64,000 nt of DNA from Companilactobacillus musae (lineage in GTDB: Bacteria > Bacillota > Bacilli > Lactobacillales > Lactobacillaceae), in the NCBI RefSeq assembly GCF_003967595.1, contig NZ_BIFW01000004.1, positions 1 to 64,000 of the forward strand, read 5' to 3'. Shown one piece after another: positions 9,353-20,134 of the stretch; position 1 is the stretch's first letter, and every line of letters starts with the position of its first letter. Below the pieces are notes generated by a model, which was not told the DNA's origin, did not search any database, and worked only from the letters and a program-made list of their open reading frames with translations. Made by a program: the position numbers and the translations under genes.

Positions 9353-10165
9353 ATGTATATGTTGTTATTAGTCGTTTTAGGGGCGATCGTGTTATTCACC
9401 ACGTTCATGGTCAAACCCAAACGTCGGATTCATCGACGCTTAGTTTCATTGGGGGTATTGCTAGTTATAGTTGGTGGTTCAGGAATCTATGAATCCTATC
9501 AGAACACTGGACAAGAAACAGGTGACAATCCGCGACAGTCGGAAAAATCCACAACCTCTTCTAGCTCTGATTTAGCCAATCTAGACTATCAAGGCAACCA
9601 AGAAATCACCGTCAATAACAATAATCCTACTTTCACAAAATCCGAACTAAATGTCTCGAACGGTCCTTGGCAACAATTCGCTGACTTGGACAATCTTAAC
9701 CGAGCCATTCAGGCAGATGCATTATTGAGTAAAAGCTTGATGCCTACCGCAAAACGTGAACCTTTGTATGTCAACCCTACTGGTTGGCACAACAAACACA
9801 TTAAGGGAGGCTGGCTATATAATCGATCACACCTAATTGGTTATCAATTGACAGGACAGAATAATAATCCTAAAAATTTGATGACTGGTACACGTTCGTT
9901 GAATTCACCAGAGATGCTCAAGCATGAAAACGATATTGCTTATTACATTAAGCAAAACCCTAACAATTATATTAGGTATCGCGTTAAACCGATATATCGT
10001 GGCAATGAATTAGTTGCTCGAGGAGTTCAAATGATGGCTGAATCAATGACTGCCAATGGTCAACCAGATAACGGAGTTTCTTTCAATGTCTATATCTTCA
10101 ACATTGAAAAGGGTGTCAAGATTAATTATAGTGATGGTACCAGTGTAATTAATAATAATTATTAA
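9353..10165 (+). CDS. Membrane-anchored DNA/RNA non-specific endonuclease (EndA-like)
   Basis: Two short hydrophobic segments at the N-terminus (about residues 2-17 and 31-45) anchor or export the protein; a Ser/Thr-rich linker follows. The nuclease core carries [12 protein letters not shown], the lactobacillar form of the DRGH motif with catalytic H160, and [15 protein letters not shown] with the metal-binding asparagine. Such enzymes degrade extracellular nucleic acid or act in DNA entry. The start is ATG at 9353, behind GAGGGG; the GTG at 9338 overlaps that site. It is followed within 15 bases by glyA, so the two may be co-transcribed. Confidence 0.85.
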   Translation: MYMLLLVVLGAIVLFTTFMVKPKRRIHRRLVSLGVLLVIVGGSGIYESYQNTGQETGDNPRQSEKSTTSSSSDLANLDYQGNQEITVNNNNPTFTKSELNVSNGPWQQFADLDNLNRAIQADALLSKSLMPTAKREPLYVNPTGWHNKHIKGGWLYNRSHLIGYQLTGQNNNPKNLMTGTRSLNSPEMLKHENDIAYYIKQNPNNYIRYRVKPIYRGNELVARGVQMMAESMTANGQPDNGVSFNVYIFNIEKGVKINYSDGTSVINNNY

Positions 10166-10178
10166 GGAGATGGTCGTA

Positions 10179-11414
10179 GTGCAATATAGTACAGGTGATA
10201 AGGAAATTTTCGATCTAATTAAAAAGGAAGAGAACCGACAAAATAGAAATATTGAGTTGATTGCTTCTGAAAATATCGTTTCTGATAATGTTAGAAAAGC
10301 TCAAGGTTCAGTTTTAACTAATAAATACGCTGAAGGATATCCTGGGCATCGTTATTATGGTGGTTGTGAAAACATCGATCAAATCGAACAAATCGCAATT
10401 GATCGTGCCAAAAAATTATTCAACGCTGAATACGTTAACGTTCAACCACATTCAGGTTCACAGGCTAATGCTGCCGCTTATCAAGCAGTTTTAAAACCTG
10501 GTGATTCTGTTTTGGGTATGGATCTTAATGCTGGTGGTCACTTAACACACGGATCAAGAGTTAACTTTTCTGGTAAAGTTTATAACTTCCATTCATATGG
10601 CGTTAATAGTGAAGGCTTGATCGACTACGATAACGTTCAAAAGATTGCTGAAGAAGTTCAACCAAAACTTATCGTTGCCGGTGCTTCTGCTTATAGCCGT
10701 ATCATTGACTTCAATAAGTTTAGAGAAATCGCAGATTCAGTTGGTGCTTACCTAATGGTCGACATGGCCCATATTGCTGGACTTGTTGCCGTAGGTCTTC
10801 ACCCTACTCCAGTTGGAGTTGCTGATATTGTAACTACTACTACTCACAAAACACTACGTGGACCTCGTGGCGGTATGATCTTAGCTAAAGCAGAACTAGG
10901 TAAAAAGCTTAATTCTGCAGTCTTTCCAGGAACTCAAGGTGGTCCTTTGGAACACGTTATTGCTGGTAAGGCAGTTGCCTTTGGCGAAGATCTACAACCT
11001 GAGTTTAAAACTTACATGGAACAAGTTATCAAAAACGCCGCTGCTATGGCAAAAGTTATCAATGATGCTGATAACCTTTCCGTATTAACTGGCGGTACAG
11101 ATAACCACTTGCTTAATGTTGTTTTAACAGAATGTGATTTGAACGGTATGGAAGTTCAAAACCTTCTTGATTCAATTCATATCACTACTAACAAGGAAGC
11201 CATTCCAAATGATCCATTGCCACCAAAATATACATCTGGACTTCGTCTAGGTTCTCCTGCTATTACATCAAGAGGATTCGATGAAAAGGATTGTGAAGAA
11301 GTAGCTCGCATTATTGTTGACGCTATTAAGTATCATGATGATCCAGAAAAGCTCCAAGAATTGGATGCACGTACAAAAGCTTTGACTGACAAGCATCCCG
11401 TTGAATTTAACTAA
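10179..11414 (+). CDS. glyA: Serine hydroxymethyltransferase
   Basis: The product is a full-length PLP enzyme that interconverts serine and glycine while charging tetrahydrofolate with one carbon. Seen: IELIASEN near the N-terminus, the [13 protein letters not shown] segment, and the cofactor lysine K224 in [14 protein letters not shown]. The start is taken as GTG at 10179, nine bases behind AAGGAG; ATG at 10170 directly abuts the site. The resulting N-terminus ([14 protein letters not shown]) fits related proteins and gives 411 aa. It probably shares transcription with the preceding nuclease and ends at a clear terminator. Confidence 0.97.
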   Translation: MQYSTGDKEIFDLIKKEENRQNRNIELIASENIVSDNVRKAQGSVLTNKYAEGYPGHRYYGGCENIDQIEQIAIDRAKKLFNAEYVNVQPHSGSQANAAAYQAVLKPGDSVLGMDLNAGGHLTHGSRVNFSGKVYNFHSYGVNSEGLIDYDNVQKIAEEVQPKLIVAGASAYSRIIDFNKFREIADSVGAYLMVDMAHIAGLVAVGLHPTPVGVADIVTTTTHKTLRGPRGGMILAKAELGKKLNSAVFPGTQGGPLEHVIAGKAVAFGEDLQPEFKTYMEQVIKNAAAMAKVINDADNLSVLTGGTDNHLLNVVLTECDLNGMEVQNLLDSIHITTNKEAIPNDPLPPKYTSGLRLGSPAITSRGFDEKDCEEVARIIVDAIKYHDDPEKLQELDARTKALTDKHPVEFN

Positions 11415-11426
11415 AAATTGTATGTA

Positions 11427-11462
11427 AAAAGCGGACCTCTATTTTAGAGATTCGCTTTTTTT
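11427..11462 (+). terminator. Terminator of glyA
   Basis: AAAGCGGACCTCT pairs with AGAGATTCGCTTT (wobbles), followed by a T-run. Confidence 0.8.
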
Positions 11463-11523
11463 GTGCTTATTTGTTGTTGAATGATAAAAAAATTCTATTA
11501 TTCATAATAATATTTCAATACTA

Positions 11524-12156
11524 TTAAATATCTGTTTTGCTGAATAAATAAGATGATTCTACCCATTCATTTGTAGCAACACGATAATATGTGACACCTG
11601 CATATTTCTTTACTTGATCAGAATACCAGGGAGTCCCATTACTTAAAGCTCGATTAGTAATATCAAAAATTTTACCATCAGTAGTCGAAAATCCTACTAG
11701 TGGCACGTAAAGATCTCCATTCTTATTAACAACTCTCACTACTTCCTTATGCATAGTGACAATGGCTGTTTCAGGAGCGGATTCGGGATCAACCTTTGTA
11801 TATGTTGGAACCTGTAATATTCTGTATCCTGTTGCCGTTCTCTGAATAGAGATAGTATCTTGACTAGGTACATAGCCCTTCACTTCAGGTGTTTCCTGTG
11901 TATCAATATCACCAACATTTTTTGCATTAACAATATCAGTAGAAACTATTTTTTTTCCGCCATCAACATTAACCCCAAAACTTAAACTAGTTAATATCCC
12001 ACCATATGGATCATTGAAATCTAAATAATTGTCTTGATTAGCATCTGCCTGGACGATTGTTTCTCCATCTGCATATCCAATAATAGGTACGGAAATGGGT
12101 GCAGTTATCAATAACATTGCTGCAGTTATTCCTAAATACTTAATTTTTTTATTCAA
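11524..12156 (-). CDS. Secreted protein with one C-terminal SLAP-type repeat
   Basis: The 210-aa product has a signal peptide (MNKKIKYLGITAAMLLITAP..., cleavage probably near residue 30) and a C-terminal cell-wall binding repeat: ITNRALSNGTPWYSD...YYRVATNEWVESSYL (about residues 155-205). The middle is beta-rich and unrecognised. The start is placed at TTG 12156, six bases behind GGGGG; the longer frame to 12204 would add residues in front of a complete signal peptide. It is the downstream member of a tandem pair with 12360-13193, which has a similar signal peptide and upstream sequence. Role: surface-associated, function unknown. Confidence 0.75.
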   Translation of the reverse strand: MNKKIKYLGITAAMLLITAPISVPIIGYADGETIVQADANQDNYLDFNDPYGGILTSLSFGVNVDGGKKIVSTDIVNAKNVGDIDTQETPEVKGYVPSQDTISIQRTATGYRILQVPTYTKVDPESAPETAIVTMHKEVVRVVNKNGDLYVPLVGFSTTDGKIFDITNRALSNGTPWYSDQVKKYAGVTYYRVATNEWVESSYLFSKTDI

Positions 12157-12201
12157 TTTAATTCCCCCATAGATTTTATTTTCTTCTAAAGAATAACAAA
12201 T

Positions 12202-12223
12202 CACTGTGTCACATTATGACAAT
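12202..12223 (-). promoter_or_regulatory. Shared upstream element of the SLAP pair, copy 1
   Basis: A 22-base block identical to the one at 13245-13266; on the minus strand it contains TGTCA-TAATG-TGACA, a perfect inverted repeat. It lies 46 bases upstream of the TTG start. Likely an operator or part of a promoter. Confidence 0.5.
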
Positions 12224-12284
12224 CTAAGTGTTTCTGTTAATTTTTTCATTTTTTTATAAAAATGAAGCTATCCTAAAATATTCA

Positions 12285-12325
12285 AAAAAACGAACTTCTA
12301 CGTAATTAGAAGTTCGTCTTTTTGC
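12285..12325 (-). terminator. Terminator of the upstream SLAP gene
   Basis: ACGAACTTCT pairs with AGAAGTTCGT around an eight-base loop; on the minus strand it is followed by seven T. It separates the two SLAP genes, so each appears to be its own transcription unit. Confidence 0.8.
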
Positions 12326-12359
12326 GATTCATTTATTTATTGTTGAGTGATATATAATT

Positions 12360-13193
12360 CTATTGAACGTCGCTTGCTGCAACCCATTCGTCTGTGGCTA
12401 CACGATACATCTTTACGCCATTAATTGTGGCTGATCTATCAGAATACCATGGAGTATTCTTTGCCAAAGCACGATTTGTCACTGCTTTACCTGTTGAAGT
12501 ATAAAGACTAGCTTGTTTATTTGTATTTACGGTTGTGCTATTTGGAAATACTTCTATACCGTCTGATTTTTTGATCCATTCATTTGTAGCAACGCGATAA
12601 TATGTTGTTCCGTTAATGTCCATTTGTCTATCAACTCCCCAAATTGAAGTTTTAGATAGTACTGGAGCTGTAAGATTTCCTTTATCATCATATGTAGCCG
12701 CATCTATTAATGGTGAGAAAGTTGTTACCCAATTTGTTCCAGGAACAGTAACATTATTATCATCAGAGCTTGAATTGTCAGAAGAACTGTCCTTTGTATA
12801 AATTATTGGACTATCAAGAGTAGTAAACCCTAATACCTTATTTGTCTTCCATTCAAGTTTCAAACCCATCAATTCAGTTGGATGGTTAACTGTATAGCCA
12901 TCAAATGTTTGCAATTTAGCATTTGCATATCTTTTTCCAGAAAATTCACCTGGTGACATTGTTACATCATCAAATGAAACTGAAATTTGTTGACCATCTT
13001 TAGTTGCAGGTACCATACCACTAATTGTATAAGTACCATCATCATTCTTAATAAAATCTTTTACAGCATATCCTGGCGCACTTGCTGCCTCTACTTTTGT
13101 TTCCGTGGTAGTGCCAAGAACTGGTGCTGCGATTGGTGCAACAGCTAACAAAGTGGCTGCGACAACACCGGCATATTTAATCATTTTTTTCAA
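12360..13193 (-). CDS. Secreted protein with two C-terminal SLAP-type repeats
   Basis: The 277-aa protein has a signal peptide (MKKMIKYAGVVAATLLAVAP..., probable cleavage after VEA near residue 36), a beta-rich middle, a Ser/Asp linker (around residue 140), and two SLAP-type repeats: VDRQMDINGTTYYRVATNEW and VTNRALAKNTPWYSD followed by YRVATDEWV. TTG at 13193 is the chosen start: it is eight bases behind GGGGG, while the TTG at 13208 overlaps that site. The signal peptide and TTG start parallel the downstream neighbour, so the two look like paralogues with divergent middles. Role: cell-wall associated, otherwise unknown. Confidence 0.75.
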   Translation of the reverse strand: MKKMIKYAGVVAATLLAVAPIAAPVLGTTTETKVEAASAPGYAVKDFIKNDDGTYTISGMVPATKDGQQISVSFDDVTMSPGEFSGKRYANAKLQTFDGYTVNHPTELMGLKLEWKTNKVLGFTTLDSPIIYTKDSSSDNSSSDDNNVTVPGTNWVTTFSPLIDAATYDDKGNLTAPVLSKTSIWGVDRQMDINGTTYYRVATNEWIKKSDGIEVFPNSTTVNTNKQASLYTSTGKAVTNRALAKNTPWYSDRSATINGVKMYRVATDEWVAASDVQ

Positions 13194-13244
13194 AATCTTT
13201 TCCCCCAATAAAAATATTTAATTTACTTCTAAATAGTAGCAAAC

Positions 13245-13266
13245 CACTGTGTCACATTATGACAAT
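13245..13266 (-). promoter_or_regulatory. Shared upstream element of the SLAP pair, copy 2
   Basis: Identical 22 bases to 12202-12223, again with TGTCA-N5-TGACA and at a similar distance (52 bases) from the TTG start. The flanking TTCTAAA also recurs. Confidence 0.5.
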
Positions 13267-13406
13267 ATGACCGTTTTAAAATAAATTTTTCAAAAAATAA
13301 TTATTTTTGAAAAAAGAAAATAATTTAAATCACAACTTGATATAAATAGTTATATAAAATGATTATCATGATTTTAATTCAAAGTGTAGTATGTATATAT
13401 GAACAG

Positions 13407-13433
13407 TTTCATTAACATATGAAATACTTTCAT
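13407..13433 (+). promoter_or_regulatory. Three TTTCAT half-sites in front of the adhesin gene
   Basis: TTTCAT (13407-13412), ATGAAA (13419-13424) and TTTCAT (13428-13433) form two overlapping inverted repeats 30-56 bases before the start codon. Possible operator for an unknown regulator; pattern only. Confidence 0.3.
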
Positions 13434-13462
13434 TTGTATATTCTAATTAGGGGGATTATCAA

Positions 13463-16400
13463 GTGAGATTATCTAAACTCAAAATTATTTTCTCAATATT
13501 ATTTATATTAACTTTAGGATTTATTAGTCATACTACTCTAGTTCAGGCTGTAAATGCGCCTAGCAAAGATTCGGTCTTCGAAGATGCACCTGACGGCTTG
13601 AATCTAAATGGTTTGATTGAAAATCCCAATTACGAAAACGGTACTAACGACGCCAAGCTCAATACTGACTTTCCGGTCAACATTGTGGAAATGCTAACCA
13701 AAGACGGCGGCACCGATCAAATCAGTTCTTTTTGGGGTAAGAAATATAAAAGTGGCGATTCTGGTGCATTGAACAACTACTTTGATTTAACCAAGAAGCA
13801 AACTATTTCAGCTTGGATTTATATGGGAGATGTTTATCACTACTATCGTGAAACAACTTCTAAAGACACTGATTATACTCCTGGTATGAATGACAACAAA
13901 GCACCAGATGGTTTAGCTCTTGTATTACAAAATGATGATCGGGGTGCCAAAGCTATCTCAACTGCTATTTCCGGTGATGATAAGGGTTCTCCTTCTTATG
14001 GTGAAACACTCGGCGTTTGGGGTGGTAGTACAACTGATCATTCACCTGCTATGTCTTCGGGTCTCACATATCCTAGTAGCAGTTTATTCCACGAAAAAAT
14101 TCAAAATGGGGCTATTCAGAATAGTTTCGCATTGGAATTAGATAATGTACAAAACTATCAGGCTCCTAGTTTGAAAATAAAAGACATTAATTATCAGAAA
14201 ATAACTGGTAAAGATGACTAATTTGATGTTGCAAACGACTATAAAGGTCAACATTTAGCAGTTGGTTATCCTGGTGATAAAGACGAATATACTGACTATT
14301 CAACTGATGGTTATCTGTCTGGCTTTTTAACATCTAGTCGTGGATATTATTTTTCACAAAAATATCAAAGTGGTACTTCTAATAACGTTCAAATATCAGG
14401 TTACTTATCTGATAGTGCAGCAGATATGAATCTTGATAAATCTTGGAAACACTTAACATTCAAATACACTCCTGTTAGTTCAACTACGGCTAACTTTAGT
14501 TATGCCTTTAATGACCAAGAACGCGATGGTACAGCTAAACCTGCATATCTACGAAACACTGGTAATGGATCAATCGATCTCACTAAACTAGGAGATAGTA
14601 AGGATGTTCGTTGGGGATTCACAGCTTCTACTGGTTCTCAATATTCCGCTCCTAATGACGTAGCTATCGTTATGCAACAAATGCCAAGTACCGCTAATGT
14701 TCAAAGTTCAGTTAAATTAACCGATATGTCACAATACAATAGTGATGGAACCTTGGGCCGAGATATTAGCAATTTAAATGAAAACAAAGGATACAGACCA
14801 AGCAATCCCAATCCTATTTCTTCATTTATCAATAACCCTTCCTATAATGTTGCCAATAAAGATAACCTACGTTTCCAATATGGTCTAACCTATACATCAG
14901 GAACTCTAGAAACTGGTGAAATTAATGCTAGTTTAAAGTTACCTGAAAATGTTGATTTCACGCCTGATTCTTCTAGCAATAATCAAAATGTTGGTAAAAT
15001 TGTTTACGCTGGTACGAATAATAGTAGTCAAGACATCCCTGCCAGTGATATTACAGAGGATTCTGATGGTAACAAAGTCATTAATCTCAAGCTCAAAACT
15101 ATGGACAATGCGGGTCAACAAGCAACTGTTTATCTATATGGTCAGGCTGATTCCGATACAACCCCTAAATTAGTTGAAGGTGAACCAACTTCTTTCGATA
15201 GTCAAAACTACATTGAAGATGTTACTTCACCAACCTTTATTATTAACGACCAGTTACAAAACTCTACCACTAAGGCGGAACAAGATGTTTCCTACAATGA
15301 CGACGTTACAATTAACGGAACAACTAACTATGCTCATGATTCCACATTTGATGGTAATGATTTAACTATCCATACCACAATCAATGGCAAGGCTTTAGAT
15401 GATACCCAAGTAGAAACTACTAAAGGCAATAAAAATGCCGACTATTCTATGGTCGCTACTAAGGCATCATCAAGTGGCAGTCCTTTGAAAATCGGCAAAA
15501 ATACTGTTGATGTTTATGCTGTTGATTCAATGAACCGTGTTTCTAACATTCAAACTTATACAATTAACGTTAAAGATTATAAAGACCTTACTCTTACAGC
15601 CACTGATAAAGATCCGATGACTGTAGAAATTTCTGATTCGATTCGATTAAACAGTCAAGCTCAATACAGCAATGGCGACAAAATCACCGATATCGGACCA
15701 ATATCAGGATATCTCAAGATTGATGATGGCGACTTTGAAAAGACGACTTTCAGTGGTGGTTCAGCGGTTTCTGATATCACTAACTTATACTTGGACTTAG
15801 CCGCTGTTAAACTACCTGTCGGACAACACACGATTAAGTTATATATTAATGACGGCGTTCGTGATTCAAATACGGTCACTTATCATATCAACGTTATCAA
15901 TAAAAAGTTGATTTTAACTGCTAATTCAAGTGATACTAATCAAACGGTTTACGACAACAGCGATGTAACTCTCCGTGGTAGCTTTGCCTACGATGATACT
16001 TCTGATTTTGCAAATAAAACTACAAGTATTAAGTATCAAATAACTAGTGCAGACGGTACTAAACAAGCCGAAGTCACTAAAGAAGTCGACCCTCAGAGTA
16101 CTAACAAAGCTAACTTTTCACTTGATTTGGAACCTATCGGTAAAAAACTTCTTAGTGGAAACTCTACTCAAAATGTTAATGACTATTTAAAGACAGCTAC
16201 CGGTCTAAAGGTAGGTAAAAACGAAATTACTGTAACTGCTTATGATGGCAAGGATGCGACATCTAATACTGCTACATACATTGTTAATATTCCTGATATC
16301 ACACCTACTATCTCATCTTCTAAACTAAGCCAAACAGTTATTTCCCAAATGAAACTTAATTTTCCAATCGAATTTACTTACCCAGATGTATCAAGTCACA

Positions 16401-17068
16401 AATATCAATTACAAGCACAGGATCTAGCTATCTTTGCGAATGTCAAAGATAGCTCCGATGATCCGACTATGACTGTTCTTGATCAACCGAAAACTTCAGA
16501 GGGTAAAGTTGATACTCCATATACTCTCAAAGCTCAATCTCAATGGGCCAAAAATTTAATTGTCGGTAACAATGATCTTTCGGTTTACTTAATGGACCCT
16601 TACTTAAGAAAAACTAACACTTTGGATTATCAACTAGATGTTTTACCAAAGGGTACTCAAATAGAAGTTGGCAATTACCACTTTGAAACTATTGATCCAA
16701 AAGAGAAAATTGACGATTATGTAAAACGTGATGGTAATTGGAACGTAAAAATTGACAGTTATCACGACAAATGGAATCTCAGAGCTCAAGCTGATAATAT
16801 GTTGCACAAGAATATTGCTGGTCAATACACTGATGTTTCTAACCTAGAATTGGTCGATTTTGACAAAGACAGCAGTTCAGCTACTTCCCTAACTCAAAAT
16901 CCTATCGTTGCTTCAGGTGATACTAGCGATTCAGCAACTCCCGTTTCTTATAACCTCTTCGGATCAAATAGTGATTCTAACGACGGTATCCTACTCAAGA
17001 CTAACGGAGTTCCTTTGAGTGGTGAATATAAGAGCACAATTAAGTGGTTGATTTCTGATTCAATTTAA
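13463..17068 (+). pseudogene. Large lectin-like/WxL-type surface adhesin interrupted by an in-frame TAA
   Basis: One frame runs for 1201 codons and is broken only by TAA at 14219-14221 (codon 253). Reading continues in the same frame with family-like sequence (FDVANDYKGQHLAVGYPGD), 68 codons before the next ATG. The N-terminus (GTG behind GGGGGA) has a signal peptide ending VQA near residue 30. Residues ~50-320 resemble the L-type lectin-like domain of LAB adhesion exoproteins (PDGLALVLQNDDRG, ALELDNVQN). Several Ig-like beta repeats follow (about 440-890). The C-terminus resembles a WxL wall-binding domain: DKWNLRAQA, then NGVPLSGEYKSTIKWLISD. So this is a surface-binding protein inactivated by, or switchable through, a single nonsense codon. 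Confidence 0.75.
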
Positions 17069-17080
17069 TTTTCCAGACAC

Positions 17081-17123
17081 AAAAAAACAGACCTTATCAA
17101 AATTGATAAGATCTGTTTTTTTT
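17081..17123. terminator. Bidirectional terminator between the adhesin and yjeM
   Basis: AACAGACCTTATCAA pairs with TTGATAAGATCTGTT; A-runs on the left and T-runs on the right serve both strands. Confidence 0.8.
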
Positions 17124-17128
17124 GCTTA

Positions 17129-18655
17129 CTAATCTTCAGTATCAACTGAAATAGCAGCTTTTTTCGACCTGTGTTCATATCTGTAATAAAGTACAAACCC
17201 AACAAGACCAAATACCACTGGACCAAGAATTGTCCAAAGAGCATCTGTATATGCGCCTTCCATAATTGGTTGGAGCAATGTAAAGATAATAGCGAAAGCT
17301 AATACTAAGAAGACAATCACTGTAACTGTCCACATAGCCTTCTTATTCTTATAGAACAAGTAAGGCTTTTCAATATCTTTGTTCATATTAAAGAATGGAT
17401 ATGCACCAACTAAGAACAAATATGGAACTGTTGTTGAAACATTAGCCATCAATGTCAAAACATTATAAAGTGCTTTGGCATTCTTACCACCCATATCAAC
17501 GATCAAGATAAGGACGATAACAACAATAGCTTGAATCCACATTGCATAAGCAGGCATACCATGTTTATTTAACTTTGTAACCTTTGCAGGCCACAAATCT
17601 TTTGGAGTTCCTAATATAAATGACTTCAATGGTGAATAAATCAAAACAAAGAAAGCACCCATATAAAGAACGAACATATCAAAACCAGTAAATCTAGCTA
17701 ACCACTCACCTAATGTAATGGCAGCGGCACTACCTAATCCAATATGATTACCAAATTGATAACCAAGATTACTCATCATAACATAAGTAATATTACCCAA
17801 GTTAACATTACCTTTGGCAATAACAGTATTCCAGTTAGCACTCATTGACCAACAGAAGATTGTTAGTGAATACATTAATGCCATAATAACGGCGGCAATT
17901 AAAACACCACGTGGAAAATCACGCTTAGGATTCTTCATACTATCTGTAACACCACCAACAGATTCCATACCACCATATGCAAAGATTGCATAAACAATAA
18001 AGGAAACCATCCCTAATGGTGAAGAAAAAGCAGGATTAGCAGAATGAATAAAAGTATCTAATCCATTAATTGGTTCAGCTGTGTGGAAGCCTGACATAAA
18101 TAGAACTGCCAAACTCAACACGAAGAAAATAACTTGCAAGGCAATTGTCATGATTCCACCAAAACTTGTGATTTTGGTAATAGTATCAATACCTTGTGAA
18201 GCTGTAAATGTAACAAAAATAATCCAGAGAACAGCTAAAATACCAATAACTTGTGTAGCACTTAATCCAAACATACCCCAAGTTTGAGTTGCATCATGGC
18301 CAGCAAACATCGTTGACAATGGAATCCAAACTTTTGAAGAAGTTGACACTAGCCAAACTTCCCATGAAGCTAACCACATAAAGGTACCGATGAAAGCCCA
18401 TTTTGCACCAACGGCTCCCTCGATCCAAGAATAAATTCCACCTTTTGCTTCATTAAAAGCAGAACCATATTCCGCTACCATAAATCCTACTGGTAGAAAG
18501 AAGAATAATGCAGCGAAAATATACCAAACAATACTTGCTAATCCCATCTGCTCGTAAGCAACAGTTGTATTAGCGAATCCAAAGATCGCCGTGAAAATCA
18601 TCATTATTAAACCAAATAATGTGATTGTTTTTTTCGACGAATTACCATCATCCAT
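17129..18655 (-). CDS. yjeM: Amino acid permease, glutamate/GABA-type (YjeM-like)
   Basis: The 508-aa protein has about twelve membrane helices of the APC superfamily. The first helix carries FGFANTTVAYEQMG and a conserved EYGSAFNEAKGGIYSWIEGAVG loop follows helix 2, as in the YjeM/GadC branch. It should exchange or import an acidic or related amino acid across the membrane. It is the last gene of a probable operon ybjQ-pepD-yjeM (39 bases behind pepD), a layout linking peptide breakdown with amino acid exchange. The exact substrate is unknown. Confidence 0.8.
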   Translation of the reverse strand: MDDGNSSKKTITLFGLIMMIFTAIFGFANTTVAYEQMGLASIVWYIFAALFFFLPVGFMVAEYGSAFNEAKGGIYSWIEGAVGAKWAFIGTFMWLASWEVWLVSTSSKVWIPLSTMFAGHDATQTWGMFGLSATQVIGILAVLWIIFVTFTASQGIDTITKITSFGGIMTIALQVIFFVLSLAVLFMSGFHTAEPINGLDTFIHSANPAFSSPLGMVSFIVYAIFAYGGMESVGGVTDSMKNPKRDFPRGVLIAAVIMALMYSLTIFCWSMSANWNTVIAKGNVNLGNITYVMMSNLGYQFGNHIGLGSAAAITLGEWLARFTGFDMFVLYMGAFFVLIYSPLKSFILGTPKDLWPAKVTKLNKHGMPAYAMWIQAIVVIVLILIVDMGGKNAKALYNVLTLMANVSTTVPYLFLVGAYPFFNMNKDIEKPYLFYKNKKAMWTVTVIVFLVLAFAIIFTLLQPIMEGAYTDALWTILGPVVFGLVGFVLYYRYEHRSKKAAISVDTED

Positions 18656-18694
18656 TATATAAAACCCCTCATTTAATTTTCAAAGTACAAATTT

Positions 18695-20125
18695 TTATAA
18701 ATTCATATCTGTCTTGAAGTTTAGAGGTGAAAAATCAGTCGAGTCCGTAATTAACTGAGCAATTAGCTCTTTATAGCCATCAAGTGAAACTTTTGCCATT
18801 TCAAATGAAGCCTTTGTTAAATAATTAGGTAATTTATCATCATCTTTGCTCAAGGCTTGCTTATCAAAATCATTCAACATTTTGCGAAGTGTGATATTGA
18901 TATCCTTTTGCTTGGCTTGGAAATCTTTTCCAAGTTCTTTGTAGTGACCATCTAATAAAACTCCGGCCAATTTATAAGTCCAATAAGCTGACTTACCATC
19001 ATATGGTAGCTCCCCGAGTTTGTATTCTTCAGGAGTATCAGTCATACCCATATAAAACGGTACATAGATACTTTGTGAGGCAACACCCATAGCTAACCAT
19101 TGAACACAAGCAATTTCAGGAGCCATATTGGGTCTTATTTGCAAGACGTGTGACTCTTGAGTTTTAGCCAAACTGATTGGACGATAACGTTTGCTATTAG
19201 CTGACTTGTTCAAAGGATCGAATTCGGTCTTTTGATAGTGAGATGCTAAATAGTCTTGTGCGTCATCAACACTTAACAAACGATTTGCCTTCTTAATGAA
19301 AGCTAAATCTTCACTTTCTGGGCTCTCATCAGTCGCACCAGAAAATTGTTGTTGTCCCCACCAAACACGGGGAGTACTGTAAATTTCATCAGACAAATCG
19401 TGTGTTCCAAAAATTTCTCTAAAATTAAATCCATTGGGTCTAACATTCAAATGATTATCTTCAACGAATTTCTTAATATCTTGGCGATACAAGAAGTTGT
19501 TTGAATCATCAAAGTTTATCTCTTGAATAGCTAGTTGATTGGCAACAACCGCGTAACTATCGTCGGGGATACGTTGCGCAACCCAATAATGACCTGATCC
19601 ACTTTCAAAGTACCAAACTTCGTCTTTATCCGAGAACAAGACGCCGTTAGTTTCACAGGTTCCATAATCTTCAACAATCTTACCTAGACGCAAAACACCT
19701 TCCCGAGCGGTTTGAACATAAGGTAAAACTACTGTGATCATGGCTTCTTCGCCAATACCATTTTCAACAAGAGGATCAACGCCTAATACACGTTGGTTTG
19801 AATAAGCACTTTCAGTAGCACTCATTCCAACGCCATATTCGTTAAAACCATCCTCTTCAAATAATCCTTCTTTAAAGGTCCATTCAGGAGTGGCAGAATA
19901 TTTATAGCGAATTTTAGGTAGGTCTATTTGAAAATCATTGGCTTTAGAAACGAATTTTTGATCATCATTAAATTCTTTATGTTCATGGATTACAAAATGT
20001 TTGGGCCATGAAGCCTTAGCATCTTCATTTCTTCCGATAATAGTTGAACCATCAACGGTAGCATTCTTTCCAATCAATATACTTGTACAAGCTGATAAAG
20101 AACTTTTGTTATATTCTAATGCCAT
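18695..20125 (-). CDS. pepD: C69 family dipeptidase (PepD)
   Basis: The 476-aa product belongs to the N-terminal nucleophile dipeptidases of peptidase family C69. The nucleophile is C13 in SACTSILIGKNATVDG, followed by the conserved STIIGRNED. As in Lactobacillus PepD, only a short leader precedes the cysteine. It hydrolyses a broad range of dipeptides in the cytosol. ATG follows TAAGGTGATTAG. Ten bases separate it from ybjQ upstream, and yjeM lies downstream, so a peptide hydrolysis and amino acid transport unit is likely. Confidence 0.9.
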   Translation of the reverse strand: MALEYNKSSLSACTSILIGKNATVDGSTIIGRNEDAKASWPKHFVIHEHKEFNDDQKFVSKANDFQIDLPKIRYKYSATPEWTFKEGLFEEDGFNEYGVGMSATESAYSNQRVLGVDPLVENGIGEEAMITVVLPYVQTAREGVLRLGKIVEDYGTCETNGVLFSDKDEVWYFESGSGHYWVAQRIPDDSYAVVANQLAIQEINFDDSNNFLYRQDIKKFVEDNHLNVRPNGFNFREIFGTHDLSDEIYSTPRVWWGQQQFSGATDESPESEDLAFIKKANRLLSVDDAQDYLASHYQKTEFDPLNKSANSKRYRPISLAKTQESHVLQIRPNMAPEIACVQWLAMGVASQSIYVPFYMGMTDTPEEYKLGELPYDGKSAYWTYKLAGVLLDGHYKELGKDFQAKQKDINITLRKMLNDFDKQALSKDDDKLPNYLTKASFEMAKVSLDGYKELIAQLITDSTDFSPLNFKTDMNL

Positions 20126-20134
20126 CTAATCACC

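Noticed and set aside
14426-17068. Treating the second part of the adhesin as a separate gene starting at ATG 14426
   Set aside because: No ribosome binding site precedes that ATG, no signal peptide follows, and family-like sequence in the same frame continues upstream to the TAA at 14219.
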